Below, piece after piece: positions 16,891 to 26,640 of a DNA stretch of 64,000 nt. Position 1 is the stretch's first letter. The number at the start of each line of letters is the position of its first letter. A model generated the notes under the pieces. That model saw nothing but the letters and a program-made list of their open reading frames with translations. It did not search any database and had not been told where the DNA came from. Source of the DNA: Limnobacter thiooxidans (lineage in GTDB: Bacteria > Pseudomonadota > Gammaproteobacteria > Burkholderiales > Burkholderiaceae_B); NCBI RefSeq assembly GCF_036323495.1, contig NZ_AP028947.1, positions 2,666,001 through 2,730,000 of the forward strand, in the 5' to 3' direction. The position numbers and the translations under genes were made by a program.

Positions 16891-18432
16891 TTACAGTTGT
16901 TCAATATTCTCGAAGGTGTCGGCCACTTTTTGCCGAAGTGCCGTGCGCTGGGCGTCATCAAGGCGCGCAATGTTTTTGGCCATGAGACCGGTGCGCGGGT
17001 TGGCCGCCAGCATGGTTTCATGCTGGTCAAGGAAACCCCAGTACAGGGTGGTGAAGGGGCAGGCTTTGTCGCCCACTTTTTCAGCCGGGTTGTACTTGCA
17101 ACCCGTGCAGTAATTGCTCATGCGCTTGATGTAAGCGCCAGAAGCAATGTAGGGTTTGCTGGTGAACCGCCCGCCATTGGCAAACAGGGCCATGCCCGCC
17201 ACATTGGGCAATTCAACCCATTCGACAGCATCCACGTACACAGCCAGAAACCAGTCTTCAACCTGTTGGGGAACCAGGCCCGCCAACAAGGCAAAGTTAC
17301 CAATCACCATCAAGCGCTGAATGTGATGTGCGTAGGCGTGTTCCACGGTTTGGCCAATAGAATCCTTCATGCAATTCATCTTGGTTTGGCCGGTCCAGAA
17401 CCACTTGGGCAGGTCGCGGGTCGCTTTTAATGCGTTGTCTTCGCGCATCTTGGGCATATCGAGCCAGTAGACACCACGCATGAATTCACGCCAACCCAGG
17501 ATTTGGCGAATGAAACCTTCAGCACTGGCTACATCGACCCGATTTTCGCGAAACGCAGCTTCCGCTTTTTGAATCACTTCCAGCGGGTGCAGCAAATGCA
17601 GGTTGATTGAACTGGAAACCAGCGAATGCCAGCCAAATGGCGTATTGGTCCACATGGCATCCTGGTAAGTACCAAAGTTGGCAAAACGTATTTCAATAAA
17701 GCGATCAAGAGCCTGGAGGGCCTGTTCACGCGTGACAGGCCACTTGAAGTTGGCCAGCGTACCGGGGTGGTCCCCGAAATACTGTTCGACCTCGGCAAAC
17801 ACTTGCTGTGTGATGTCATCAGGCTCAAAAGCGGCGGGCGGCTCAATTTTTCCGGGTCCTGCTTTTGGAAATGCGCTGCGGTTGTCGGCATCGAAATTCC
17901 ACTTGCCGCCTGCGGGTTCGGCGCTGTCCATCAACACACCGGTGCGCTTGCGCATTTCACGGTAAAAATATTCCATGCGCATTTGCTTGTAGCCGCTGGC
18001 CCATTTCGCAAATTCGGCACGGCTACACAGGTAGTGGGTGTCTTCCAGCAAACGCAGTTTCAGCTTGGCGGTTTTGGCGAGTTCCAAAAACTCCTGTTCC
18101 AGGCGCCACTCACCGGGCTCAGCCATGTCCAGCTCGCTGTAGCCCTGTTGCTGACACAGTAATTCCACTTCACCCACCAGGCTTCGCTTGCCTGTTTCAT
18201 TCAGGCTGCGGTAGTGCACGGTATAACCAGCTTGGCGCAATTGGTCAGCGAAGTGGCGCATGGCGCTGAGAAACAGGGCAATGCGTGCCTTGTGAACCCA
18301 CACCACTGTGGATTCGACATGCGATTCCACCATCAGGACGTCGGCTTGCCCTGGCGGATTGGCCAGCAAGGCGGGGTTGTTGAGGTCTAGTTGGTCGCCC
18401 AACACCACCACTGCTTTGTGTGTACTGCTCAT
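16891..18432 (-). CDS. Fe-S cryptochrome/(6-4) photolyase (FeS-BCP family)
   Basis: A 513-aa flavoprotein of the deoxyribodipyrimidine photolyase-related (PhrB/CryB) group, expected to repair (6-4) photoproducts with light or to act as a photoreceptor. The N-terminus VVVLGDQLDLNNPAL is the signature of this group. All four 4Fe-4S cysteines can be located: one in KMNCMKD (about residue 353), then YCTGCKYNP with two Cys 3 residues apart and KACPF 13 residues later (about 440-457), the spacing seen in Agrobacterium PhrB. The FAD pocket region includes GWREFMRGVYW. It starts 4 nt after the DUF2256 stop codon, in the litR operon. Confidence 0.95.
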   Translation of the reverse strand: MSSTHKAVVVLGDQLDLNNPALLANPPGQADVLMVESHVESTVVWVHKARIALFLSAMRHFADQLRQAGYTVHYRSLNETGKRSLVGEVELLCQQQGYSELDMAEPGEWRLEQEFLELAKTAKLKLRLLEDTHYLCSRAEFAKWASGYKQMRMEYFYREMRKRTGVLMDSAEPAGGKWNFDADNRSAFPKAGPGKIEPPAAFEPDDITQQVFAEVEQYFGDHPGTLANFKWPVTREQALQALDRFIEIRFANFGTYQDAMWTNTPFGWHSLVSSSINLHLLHPLEVIQKAEAAFRENRVDVASAEGFIRQILGWREFMRGVYWLDMPKMREDNALKATRDLPKWFWTGQTKMNCMKDSIGQTVEHAYAHHIQRLMVIGNFALLAGLVPQQVEDWFLAVYVDAVEWVELPNVAGMALFANGGRFTSKPYIASGAYIKRMSNYCTGCKYNPAEKVGDKACPFTTLYWGFLDQHETMLAANPRTGLMAKNIARLDDAQRTALRQKVADTFENIEQL

Positions 18433-18436
18433 CGAA

Positions 18437-18607
18437 TTAATTTTTGCCAGTTTTGGGAGCGGCCTTGCGACACGCTTCCGAACAATATTTTACGTCATCC
18501 CAGTTTTTGGCCCAGCTTTTGCGCCAGGTCATGTCCTTGCCGCAAGCCACACAGGGCTTGGTGGGCAAGTAGGACTTGTTGCCTTTGAAGGACTGCGATT
18601 TACTCAC
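18437..18607 (-). CDS. DUF2256 small zinc-knuckle protein
   Basis: A 56-residue gene that falls below common ORF cut-offs. It starts at GTG 18607 and ends with TAA at 18437-18439. The translation shows the full DUF2256 pattern: KSYLPTKPCVACGKDMTWRK, then WAKNWDDVKYCSEACRK. The two CxxC-type pairs (CVAC, CSEAC) form a small zinc-finger-like fold. DUF2256 genes are regularly found beside photolyase/cryptochrome genes; the function is unknown. It sits 6 nt after litR and 4 nt before the photolyase, so the three are certainly one operon. The Shine-Dalgarno is weak, which suggests coupling to litR translation. Confidence 0.92.
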   Translation of the reverse strand: MSKSQSFKGNKSYLPTKPCVACGKDMTWRKSWAKNWDDVKYCSEACRKAAPKTGKN

Positions 18608-18613
18608 AAAAAC

Positions 18614-19555
18614 TTAAGCAGATGTGGATTGGTTTCGCAAACGCCAGCCTGCAATCGATTCGCTGATCGAGTCGAGGCTGGACAACAGGTAGAAATCATC
18701 TGACGGTTTCTTGCGCAAGGCTGCTGCCGAGCCGCCACACCACACTTCCACGGTCGGCGGCAGTTTTTCGCGTAGCTCAGTCAGCGCATCCAATACAGCG
18801 GTCGAACCTTGAATCGCTGAAAAAGAAAGAGCAACAACATCGATGTTCTGCGCTCGTGCAGCCAGCACAATGTCATAAATTGGGGTTTGGGTACCCAAAG
18901 ACACGCATTGCGCGCCTTCCATTGAAAAAATACATTCAGCCATCAACAAACCTAGGCCGTGCATTTCGTTGGGCAGGGTGGTCAGTAACACGCGCGGACC
19001 CTGGCGGGCAGAAGGCATGGTGTTCAAAGCATTGCGCAACACCACCTGGATTGTTTCGGTATAAATGTGTTCTTCGAAGATTTCAAAATAACCGCGCGCC
19101 CAGGCGTCACCCACCATGGCGTTCATGGGGGCAACCACTTCAACCACAAAACGGCGAAGCCCCATGGTCATAGCCAGGCGGGACATGGCTTGGCGAAATT
19201 CTTCCGCATTGTGGCGCTTGATCAACTCCATGTACCCGTTGAGTTCATCCAGGCTGTCAGGCGCAACATGGATGCGCGAACCCGCACTGCTGACCTCGGC
19301 CAGCTTGGCCAGCTCGTCAATGCTCAGGCCGATAATTTTTCCAGGGCGGTGACCACCGTCGATTAGGCGTTTGATGACGCGAAGTTTTTCAACCTGGTTG
19401 ATCGGATAAATGCGCTCGCCAAAGGCATCTCGACCTGGCTGGGGAAAAAGATAACGTTTTTCCCAGACACGCAATGTGTCTTTGGGAAGACCCGTGTCCC
19501 GCTCCACTGCAGCAATGGAAAAGGAGGGCTGGTTTAGATCTGCGCGCTCGTTCAT
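18614..19555 (-). CDS. litR: MerR-family B12-dependent light-sensing repressor (CarH/LitR-like)
   Basis: A 313-aa regulator. The N-terminal MerR helix-turn-helix (FSIAAVERDTGLPKDTLRVW, ERIYPINQVEKLRVIKRL) is followed by a B12-binding module. The light-sensing signature W-x9-E-H is present in WARGYFEIFEEH (about residues 151-162), and the cobalamin-ligand motif E-x-H-x-x-G appears in NEMHGLG (about 197-203). In CarH these residues hold adenosylcobalamin in the dark, and light breaks the Co-C bond and releases the repressor from DNA. The gene diverges from the glutathione peroxidase/folE2 operon and heads the DUF2256/photolyase operon, so it very likely represses both in the dark. Confidence 0.93.
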   Translation of the reverse strand: MNERADLNQPSFSIAAVERDTGLPKDTLRVWEKRYLFPQPGRDAFGERIYPINQVEKLRVIKRLIDGGHRPGKIIGLSIDELAKLAEVSSAGSRIHVAPDSLDELNGYMELIKRHNAEEFRQAMSRLAMTMGLRRFVVEVVAPMNAMVGDAWARGYFEIFEEHIYTETIQVVLRNALNTMPSARQGPRVLLTTLPNEMHGLGLLMAECIFSMEGAQCVSLGTQTPIYDIVLAARAQNIDVVALSFSAIQGSTAVLDALTELREKLPPTVEVWCGGSAAALRKKPSDDFYLLSSLDSISESIAGWRLRNQSTSA

Positions 19556-19593
19556 GCGAAAACCCGATCATTCTGAAACTTCAACATCTTTGT

Positions 19594-19608
19594 TTTGTCC
19601 TAGACAAA
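19594..19608. promoter_or_regulatory. Candidate LitR operator palindrome
   Basis: A perfect inverted repeat, TTTGTC-CTA-GACAAA, lies in the 155-bp litR/GPx divergent region and directly abuts the -35 box of the rightward promoter. A weaker match to the same 15-mer (10 of 15 positions on one strand) lies at 19740-19754. The position fits a MerR-type repressor site; that LitR binds it is an inference. Confidence 0.55.
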
Positions 19609-19637
19609 TTGACTTCATACGCTGGACGAATGATAAT
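19609..19637 (+). promoter_or_regulatory. Sigma-70-type promoter of the light-responsive operon
   Basis: TTGACT (19609-19614) and GATAAT (19632-19637) are separated by exactly 17 bp, five of six matches to each consensus. Transcription would start near 19644, about 65 bp before the first start codon. The -35 overlaps the right edge of the palindrome at 19594-19608, so a bound repressor would block polymerase. Confidence 0.75.
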
Positions 19638-19710
19638 GGAACCGAAACTATGATTCCCAGTCAAATTAACACATTGACCAAGATTCCACTACATTTATAG
19701 AGACGCCCGA

Positions 19711-20361
19711 GTGATTAACACGCATTGTAATTGGAACGGTCTGTCTAGTCCAGCACGGGTAAACCTGAGGCAAATGGCGTGGGTATTGACGATCGCACTG
19801 CTTGCCCTGGGTTTGAACGGGAACGTGAAAGCAGCCAACTTGTCGACACCGGCTGGCGACAAACAGTGCCCTGCTTTGCTGGACCACCAGTTTCAGCGTC
19901 TGCAGGATGAAAAACCAGTATCACTGTGCTCATTCAAAGGACAGGTTCTACTTGTTGTAAACACGGCCAGCTATTGCGGCTTCACGGGTCAGTACGAGGA
20001 ACTTGAACAACTGCAGCGCCAATACAGTGCCAAGGGTTTTAATGTGCTCGGCTTCCCGTCAAATGAGTTCGGCAAGCAGGAACCCAAGTCCAACAAAGAG
20101 ATTGCTGAGTTTTGCAACAACACCTTTGGCGTGAAGTTTCCGATGTTTGCAAAATCGTCCGTCAAGGGTGACCAGGCCAACCCCTTGTACAAACAGTTAA
20201 CAAAAGCCACCGGAGAACAACCCGGCTGGAATTTTCACAAATACCTGATCGATCGAAACGGCAAAGTGGTTGGCACCTTCAAAAGTGGGGTGTCACCACA
20301 AAGCCCGGAGATCACCCAGGCCATACGCCGTGCACTCGATGCACATCCAATCACAAAGTAG
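19711..20361 (+). CDS. Exported glutathione peroxidase
   Basis: A thioredoxin-fold peroxidase that reduces hydroperoxides. The catalytic cysteine lies in VNTASYCGFTGQYEELEQL; further family motifs are GFPSNEFGKQEP and GWNFHKYLIDRNGKVV with the catalytic Trp. Unlike most bacterial homologues it begins with a signal peptide (AWVLTIALLALGLNGNVKA), so it should act in the periplasm. The start is uncertain: GTG 19711 gives an N-region with arginines but lacks a Shine-Dalgarno, while ATG 19774 has GAGG only 3 nt upstream and would give a very short N-region. It is the first gene of the operon that diverges from litR and precedes folE2 by 24 nt. Confidence 0.92.
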   Translation: MINTHCNWNGLSSPARVNLRQMAWVLTIALLALGLNGNVKAANLSTPAGDKQCPALLDHQFQRLQDEKPVSLCSFKGQVLLVVNTASYCGFTGQYEELEQLQRQYSAKGFNVLGFPSNEFGKQEPKSNKEIAEFCNNTFGVKFPMFAKSSVKGDQANPLYKQLTKATGEQPGWNFHKYLIDRNGKVVGTFKSGVSPQSPEITQAIRRALDAHPITK

Positions 20362-20385
20362 TAATTATTATTGGAGCGCTTCTTC

Positions 20386-21183
20386 ATGAATGCACCGGAC
20401 GGAATTTTTTTACCTGATGAACAATCTCGCGCAGACCAGCGAAACATTGCCATTCAACGGGTGGGTGTTCGTGCCATCCGGCACCCTATCATTGTCGAAA
20501 CCTTGGAAGGCCCACAACCTTCTGTGGCTACAATTGATATGGCTGTGTTTTTGCCTGCAGACGTCAAAGGCACGCACATGTCGCGCTTCCTTGAAATTTT
20601 GCAAACCCAGGAAAGTGCACTGACGCCTGCTGGCATGAAACACATGATGCAGGACATGCTGCAACGCCTGGATTCCAATGCGGGCACCATCACCATGAAG
20701 TTTCCGTATTTTGTCAGGAAGATTGCGCCCATTTCCGGGGTGGCCAGCCTGCTGGATTACGAAGTAACCCTGGAAGCGGACAACAATGGCAAAACCACCG
20801 ATGTGTTTATCACGGTTGTGGTGCCAGTGACCAGTCTGTGCCCATGCTCCAAGAAAATTTCCGATTACGGCGCGCACAACCAGCGCAGCCACATCACGAT
20901 TCGCGCCTTGGTGATGGATGGAATTTCAGTGGAAGAGTTGATTCGCATGGCTGAAGAATCAGCCTCGTGCGAATTGTGGGGTTTGCTCAAGCGCCCCGAT
21001 GAGAAATATGTCACTGAACGCGCCTACGACAATCCTAAATTTGTGGAAGACCTGGTGCGTGATGTCGCCATCCGCTTAAAGGCCAGCAAGAAGGTATTGG
21101 CATACAGAATTGAAAGCGAAAACTTCGAATCCATTCACAACCACTCGGCAGTGGCTTGGATAGAAGAGGACAAACGCCTGTAA
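20386..21183 (+). CDS. folE2: GTP cyclohydrolase FolE2 (type IB)
   Basis: A protein of about 265 aa that converts GTP to 7,8-dihydroneopterin triphosphate, the first step to folate and pterins. The FolE2 signature [20 protein letters not shown] (about residues 147-166) carries the metal-binding Cys. [27 protein letters not shown] and [15 protein letters not shown] C-terminal segments are also typical. Start ATG 20386 (MNAPDGIF) is preceded by GGAG at 20373-20376; the frame extends to a TTG at 20371. In a light-controlled cluster it may supply the pterin antenna (methenyltetrahydrofolate or a lumazine/pterin cofactor) to the neighbouring photolyase, or simply folate under metal stress, since FolE2 can use metals other than zinc. 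Confidence 0.95.
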   Translation: MNAPDGIFLPDEQSRADQRNIAIQRVGVRAIRHPIIVETLEGPQPSVATIDMAVFLPADVKGTHMSRFLEILQTQESALTPAGMKHMMQDMLQRLDSNAGTITMKFPYFVRKIAPISGVASLLDYEVTLEADNNGKTTDVFITVVVPVTSLCPCSKKISDYGAHNQRSHITIRALVMDGISVEELIRMAEESASCELWGLLKRPDEKYVTERAYDNPKFVEDLVRDVAIRLKASKKVLAYRIESENFESIHNHSAVAWIEEDKRL

Positions 21184-21197
21184 ATTCTCGAACAAAC

Positions 21198-21227
21198 CTT
21201 GGTTCCGGCGTAAAAGCCTGAACCAAG
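21198..21227 (+). terminator. Hairpin between folE2 and the FAD oxidoreductase gene
   Basis: CTTGGTTC-c-GGC-gtaaaa-GCC-t-GAACCAAG forms a stem of 8 plus 3 bp that begins 15 nt after the folE2 stop. No T-run follows (AGCCTG), so it is a poor intrinsic terminator. It may be a partial attenuator or a 3'-end stabiliser that lets the upstream pair and the downstream operon differ in mRNA level. Confidence 0.5.
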
Positions 21228-21299
21228 AGCCTGTTTGAATGCTGATAACAGGTTAGGATGCTAGCGTTAATGTCAGCCTATTTTTTTACCCGAGCACAC

Positions 21300-22612
21300 A
21301 TGACCCTGATTTCCAAAAAGCTTTTGCCCAAGGTGGCTGTTGTTGGTGGCGGTATCTCCGGCTTGACCGCAGCCTATGCACTTCGAGACCGTGCCCACGT
21401 TACATTGTTTGAAGCCAATGACTACATTGGTGGACACACCAACACTGTGGACATTGAGGTGGAAGGCCAACAGGTGGCGGTGGACACGGGCTTCCTGGTG
21501 TACAACGAACGCACTTACCCCAACCTGATTCGCCTGTTCGAAGAACTGAATGTGGAGACGGTTGAGTCGGACATGTCTTTTTCGGTCTGCCTGCCCGAGC
21601 TGAACATTGAATGGGCCGGAACCAACCTGAACACCGTGTTTGCCCAGCGTCGCAATTTGCTGCGCCCGCGCTTCATCCGCATGCTGCTGGACATTTTGCG
21701 CTTTAACAAGGAAGCCACCGCCATGGTGGCCGATGCGGGCCGAGTCGATTTGTTCAAAAGCAAAGCCAAAATGCACCTGGGCGACTACCTGGTGCAGGAA
21801 AAGTACAGCGCCGAATTTAGGGATTGGTATCTGATCCCGATGGCTGCGGCCATTTGGTCTTGCCCCAGCGAACAGATGCTGGCTTTCCCTGTGGCAACCT
21901 TTATCCAGTTTTGTCACAACCACGGCTTGCTGCAAGTGAATGACCGACCCAAGTGGTTCACCGTGAAAAACGGCGCCCGAAATTACGTTCAGAAGATTCT
22001 GCCTTTCATCGACGTAGTGCACAAATCAACACCCGTGCAGGAAGTGGACACCACGGGCCCAAAGCCCATCGTGAAAACCAGCCTGGGTGCACAGGAATTT
22101 GACCAGGTCATTCTGGCTTGCCACAGTGATGAAGCGCTGGCCATGTTGAAGGGCAACGAAGCGCAAAAAGAGCAACTGCGCCACATCAAGTACCAACCCA
22201 ACGTGGCTTACTTGCACACTGACGCCAAGCTGATGCCCAAAACACGCAGCACCTGGTCTTCCTGGAACTACCTCAGCGATGTGTTGAATCCGCAGCCCAG
22301 TGTGTCGGTGACCTACTGGAGCAACTTGCTGCAGCCTTTGCCCGTGAAGACACCGATTTTCGTGACTTTGAATCCGATTATCCAGCCTGACAGCAACAAG
22401 GTATTCCGTGAAATTCATTATTCACACCCCGTGTTTGACGTGCCTGCTGTGCAAGCCCAGCAAGCGCTGACAGACCTTCAAGGTTTGAACAGTATTTACC
22501 TGGCCGGCGCGTGGATGAAGTATGGTTTCCATGAAGATGGCCACACGTCGGGATTGAATGCCGCACGTGCCCTGATTGGCAAATTGTCGAAGACCACACA
22601 ACAGGCGGCTTG

Positions 22613-22613
<1 letters not shown>
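21300..22613 (+). CDS. FAD-dependent amine-oxidase-like oxidoreductase (UfaD-like)
   Basis: A protein of about 437 aa with an N-terminal dinucleotide-binding loop VAVVGGGISGLTAAYAL and the amine-oxidase-type second motif FEANDYIGGHTNTV. The C-terminal FAD motif is YLAGAWMKYGFHEDGHTSGLNAA. This group (COG2907) travels with DUF1365 and Cfa-like methyltransferase genes. In Rhodobacter sphaeroides, as I recall, a member called UfaD dehydrogenates a membrane fatty acid in furan fatty acid synthesis. I start it at ATG 21300; the frame is open to 21258. It overlaps the next gene by one base (TGATG). Confidence 0.88.
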
Positions 22614-23424
<811 letters not shown>

Positions 23425-23428
<4 letters not shown>

Positions 23429-24651
23429 CCCAATCGATCACGTTTTCGCAGTTTCAACTGCCAAGCTATGCCCCTTCCTCTGCGCAGTGGACACTGAAAC
23501 TGCTGACCAAGCTGAGAAAGGGTCGACTGGAGTTGGTGACGCCTGAAGGTGTACACCTGTTGTTTGGTGGCGATGAAGACCAGCCCAGTGCAAAAATCAA
23601 GCTCAACTCCTGGTCAGTTTGCCAACGCGCACTGAAAGCGGGTGACATCGGGTTTGCGGAAGCTTACATTGCAGGCGAATGGGAAACCAATGACATCGCA
23701 TCGGTGTTGGGTGTGTTTCTTGAAAACCGCAAAGCTGTTGAGAAAGTAATTTATGGCAGCTTTTTGGGCAGCATTGCATACAAGATCAAGCACCTGCTGA
23801 ACCGCAACACCAAGGCCCAGGCCCGGAAGAACATTCACGCCCACTACGACCTGGGAAATCCGTTCTACCAGTTGTGGCTAGATCCATCCATGACCTATTC
23901 AAGCGCATTGTTTGATGGCAACACCAGCCTGAGCCTGGAACAAGCCCAAGACGCGAAGTACATGGCCATGATCAACTACCTGCAACCCAAGCTGGGCGAC
24001 CAGGTGCTTGAAATTGGCTGCGGCTGGGGTGGCTTTGCAGAAAAAGCCTGCGCAGCGGGCGCCAAACTAGTTGGGCTGACCTTGTCGACCGAGCAACTGG
24101 CCTATGCCAAAGAACGACTGACCAAACAGGGTTTTGGTGAGCACGCCGATTTTCGTCTTCAGGACTACCGCGATTGCCGCGGTCAATTCGACCACATTGC
24201 GTCTATTGAAATGTTCGAGGCGGTGGGTGAAGAATATTGGCCAGCCTATTTCCAGTCTGTGAACAGGCTGCTGAAAAAAGGTGGCAAAGCGGCCATTCAA
24301 ACCATCGTGATCGACGACGCCCTGTTTGACCGCTACCGCAAGGGCACAGACTTCATTCAACAGTATATTTTCCCGGGCGGCATGCTGCCCTCGCCTTCCA
24401 AATTCAGGGCCATGGCAGAAAAGCACGGTTTGCGCGTGGTGTCTGAAAAGGCCTTCGGAAAAGACTATGCTGAAACATTGCGCCAGTGGCGCGCCCAATT
24501 CATGGGTACGCTGGAACAGGTCAAAAACCAGGGGTTTGACGACCCGTTCATTCGGACCTGGGAATTCTATCTGGCCTACTGTGAAGCCGGTTTTGAATAC
24601 GAAAGCACCGATGTCATCCAGTTCTACCTGGAAAAAGTGGAGAACCAATGA
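23425..24651 (+). CDS. Cyclopropane-fatty-acid-synthase-like methyltransferase (Cfa/UfaM-like)
   Basis: A 408-aa SAM-dependent methyltransferase acting on acyl chains of membrane phospholipids. The Cfa signature HYDLGNPFYQLWLDPSMTYS is followed by the SAM loop VLEIGCGWGGFAEKA (about residues 192-206), SIEMFEAVGEEYWPAYF and QYIFPGGMLPSPS. The N-terminal domain (about 1-130) is the usual lipid-binding domain. In this gene context (FAD oxidoreductase, DUF1365, chalcone-isomerase-like, MFS, SDR) the closest described counterparts are light- or singlet-oxygen-induced Cfa paralogues, including the methylase UfaM of furan fatty acid synthesis; classical cyclopropanation cannot be excluded from sequence. 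Confidence 0.92.
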
Positions 24652-25217
24652 AGTTGACCGCCACCCGCCTTGTTCAGAATGCCCTGCTTTGCCTGGCTCT
24701 TCTTGGCTTGGCGCCCTTGGCCAATGCCAACAGCAACCTGAATCCACCGCCCAGGCAGGTCACCCAGACCATTGATGATGCAAAATTGATGGGGTACGGC
24801 ACACTGCGCTGGTTTGGCTTGCGGGTTTATGATGGGCAATTGTGGGCCAACGCGGAACCCGGCGATTTCAATTACAAGCGCGACCCTTCGTGGCTGGAAT
24901 TGAAATATGCCCGTGACTTCGATGGCAGCGACATTGCTGAACGCAGCATTGACGAGATGGAAGCCATTGGTGCCGGTACGAAAGAACAGCGGCAAGCCTG
25001 GCTGAGCAAGCTCAATTCCATTTTTCCGAACGTGAAGAAAGGCCACACGCTGAGTGCGCTTTTCACACCCGGAAAGGGCATGCAATTGTTTCGCAATGGC
25101 CAACCCTTGGCTCGCGTGGATGACCCTGAACTGGCGGAAGCCTTCATGGGCATCTGGCTGGACCCCAAAACATCTGCGCCGGAAATGCGCCGTGAACTCA
25201 TCGGTTTGAAGCGCTGA
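24648..25217 (+). CDS. Exported chalcone-isomerase-like protein
   Basis: A 189-aa protein with a Sec signal peptide (LLCLALLGLAPLANA, cleavage near residue 27). The mature chalcone-isomerase-like domain includes LMGYGTLRWFGLRVYDGQLWA, LELKYARDFDGSDIAERSIDEM and FTPGKGMQLFRNG. Members are not known to isomerise chalcones in bacteria; some CHI-like folds bind fatty acids, which suits the lipid-modification neighbourhood. The ATG overlaps the stop of the Cfa gene by 4 nt and the MFS gene follows by 13 nt. Confidence 0.88.
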   Translation: MKLTATRLVQNALLCLALLGLAPLANANSNLNPPPRQVTQTIDDAKLMGYGTLRWFGLRVYDGQLWANAEPGDFNYKRDPSWLELKYARDFDGSDIAERSIDEMEAIGAGTKEQRQAWLSKLNSIFPNVKKGHTLSALFTPGKGMQLFRNGQPLARVDDPELAEAFMGIWLDPKTSAPEMRRELIGLKR

Positions 25218-25230
25218 ATACCACCGCGCC

Positions 25231-26640
25231 ATGAGCAAATCAAACCAAGCTGAAACCAGCGCCAAGAACCTGCTGAACTATGGTCTTTTGGGCTGGGCCT
25301 TGGGCGCAGTGGCGGTGCCCATTTACATCCAGGTTCCTTACCTTTACACCCGAATTTATGAAGTGCCCTCAGCTTGGGTTGGCATCATCTTGCTGCTGTC
25401 CCGCTTGCTGGACGCGGTTCTGGACCCGGCAATCGGCCTTTGGGTTGATCGGCGTAGCGCAAAAGGTAACTCGGGCAACTCTGGCAACCGGTACGCCCTA
25501 CCCTTGTTGCTGTCAGTGCCCTTGCTGCTGCTGGGCATGGCCGGCGTATTTTTTCCCTTGGGGGATACGCCCACGGAATATGCTGCCAGCCTGATGGCCA
25601 GCCTGATTGTGGTGCACTTGGGCTACAGTTTTGCGAGCATCGCTTACCAGGCCTGGGGAGCTGAGCTGGGTCATACTGACAAAGAGCGCTCCACCTACGT
25701 AGCCGTGCGTGAAGGTGTTGGTATTCTGGGCGTTGTATTTGCCGTGTCACTGGCGCTGGAAACGAATGCAGGCCTGATCTTCACCGTGTTCGCGGTGATG
25801 CTGGTACTGGGCATGTACCTGCTGCTGAAATTTTCACCGCAACCCGATACAGCTGCGCGGCAAACTGCCAATGCGCTGGGGAACTCCTTCAGCAAAGCTC
25901 AATCCAGCGTTACTGCTTCAATCAGGAAAGGCTTGGCGGACATTGTGCAGCCCTTGCGCCGCGAGAATTTCCGGAAGTTGATGGGCGTGTTTTTGTGCAA
26001 CGGCCTGGCGGCTGCCTTGCCGGCTACACTGGTGCCGTTTTACATGCGCGACCGGCTAGGCTTGGGTGACTCGGATCAATGGGTGTTGGCGGTGTATTTT
26101 CTGGTGGGTGCTGCTTCCACGGTTTTCTGGGTGTGGCTGTCGAGCAAAATCGGCCTGGCACGCGCCTGGCTGTTGGGTATGCTTTTGTCCATTCCGGCCT
26201 TTGTCGTGGTGGTGGTGCTGGGCGAAGGCGACCTGGCAGGTTACCTGCTGGTGTGCGTGGTCACAGGCTTTGCGCTGGGTGCTGATTTATCGCTACCTGC
26301 TGCGCTGGTAGCCCGCCTGATTGAAGAGAACGGCGAACGTGGCAAAACAGAAGGGACCTACTTTGGCCTGTGGAACTGGGTTAACAAATTCAACTTGGCA
26401 TTGGCGCCCAGCTTCGCTTTGGGCACCTTGCAGTGGTTCAACTACTCGGCCGACATGGCCAAAACGGACAGCTATCAAGGCATGGGCTTGCTTGAACAAC
26501 TGGCCAATGATCCATTACTGTGGGTTTACGCGCTACTGCCCTGCGCCCTGAAATTACTGGCCATCGTGCTGCTGGGCCGCAGTGGCCTGGCCAGCCTGAA
26601 CAGCACACAACCCAACAAAGCAACCGGGAGTACCTCATGA
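25231..26640 (+). CDS. MFS/GPH-type transporter
   Basis: A 469-aa inner-membrane carrier with about twelve hydrophobic segments. The N-terminus (LNYGLLGWALGAVAVPIYIQ) and DPAIGLWVDRRSAKGN between helices 2 and 3 mark the melibiose-type glycoside-pentoside-hexuronide group of the major facilitator superfamily. Homologues sit in the same position of light- or singlet-oxygen-responsive lipid operons. The substrate is unlikely to be a sugar and may be a lipid or fatty acid derivative, but that is inference. Its 3' end overlaps the DUF3833 gene by 4 nt. Confidence 0.9.
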   Translation: MSKSNQAETSAKNLLNYGLLGWALGAVAVPIYIQVPYLYTRIYEVPSAWVGIILLLSRLLDAVLDPAIGLWVDRRSAKGNSGNSGNRYALPLLLSVPLLLLGMAGVFFPLGDTPTEYAASLMASLIVVHLGYSFASIAYQAWGAELGHTDKERSTYVAVREGVGILGVVFAVSLALETNAGLIFTVFAVMLVLGMYLLLKFSPQPDTAARQTANALGNSFSKAQSSVTASIRKGLADIVQPLRRENFRKLMGVFLCNGLAAALPATLVPFYMRDRLGLGDSDQWVLAVYFLVGAASTVFWVWLSSKIGLARAWLLGMLLSIPAFVVVVVLGEGDLAGYLLVCVVTGFALGADLSLPAALVARLIEENGERGKTEGTYFGLWNWVNKFNLALAPSFALGTLQWFNYSADMAKTDSYQGMGLLEQLANDPLLWVYALLPCALKLLAIVLLGRSGLASLNSTQPNKATGSTS

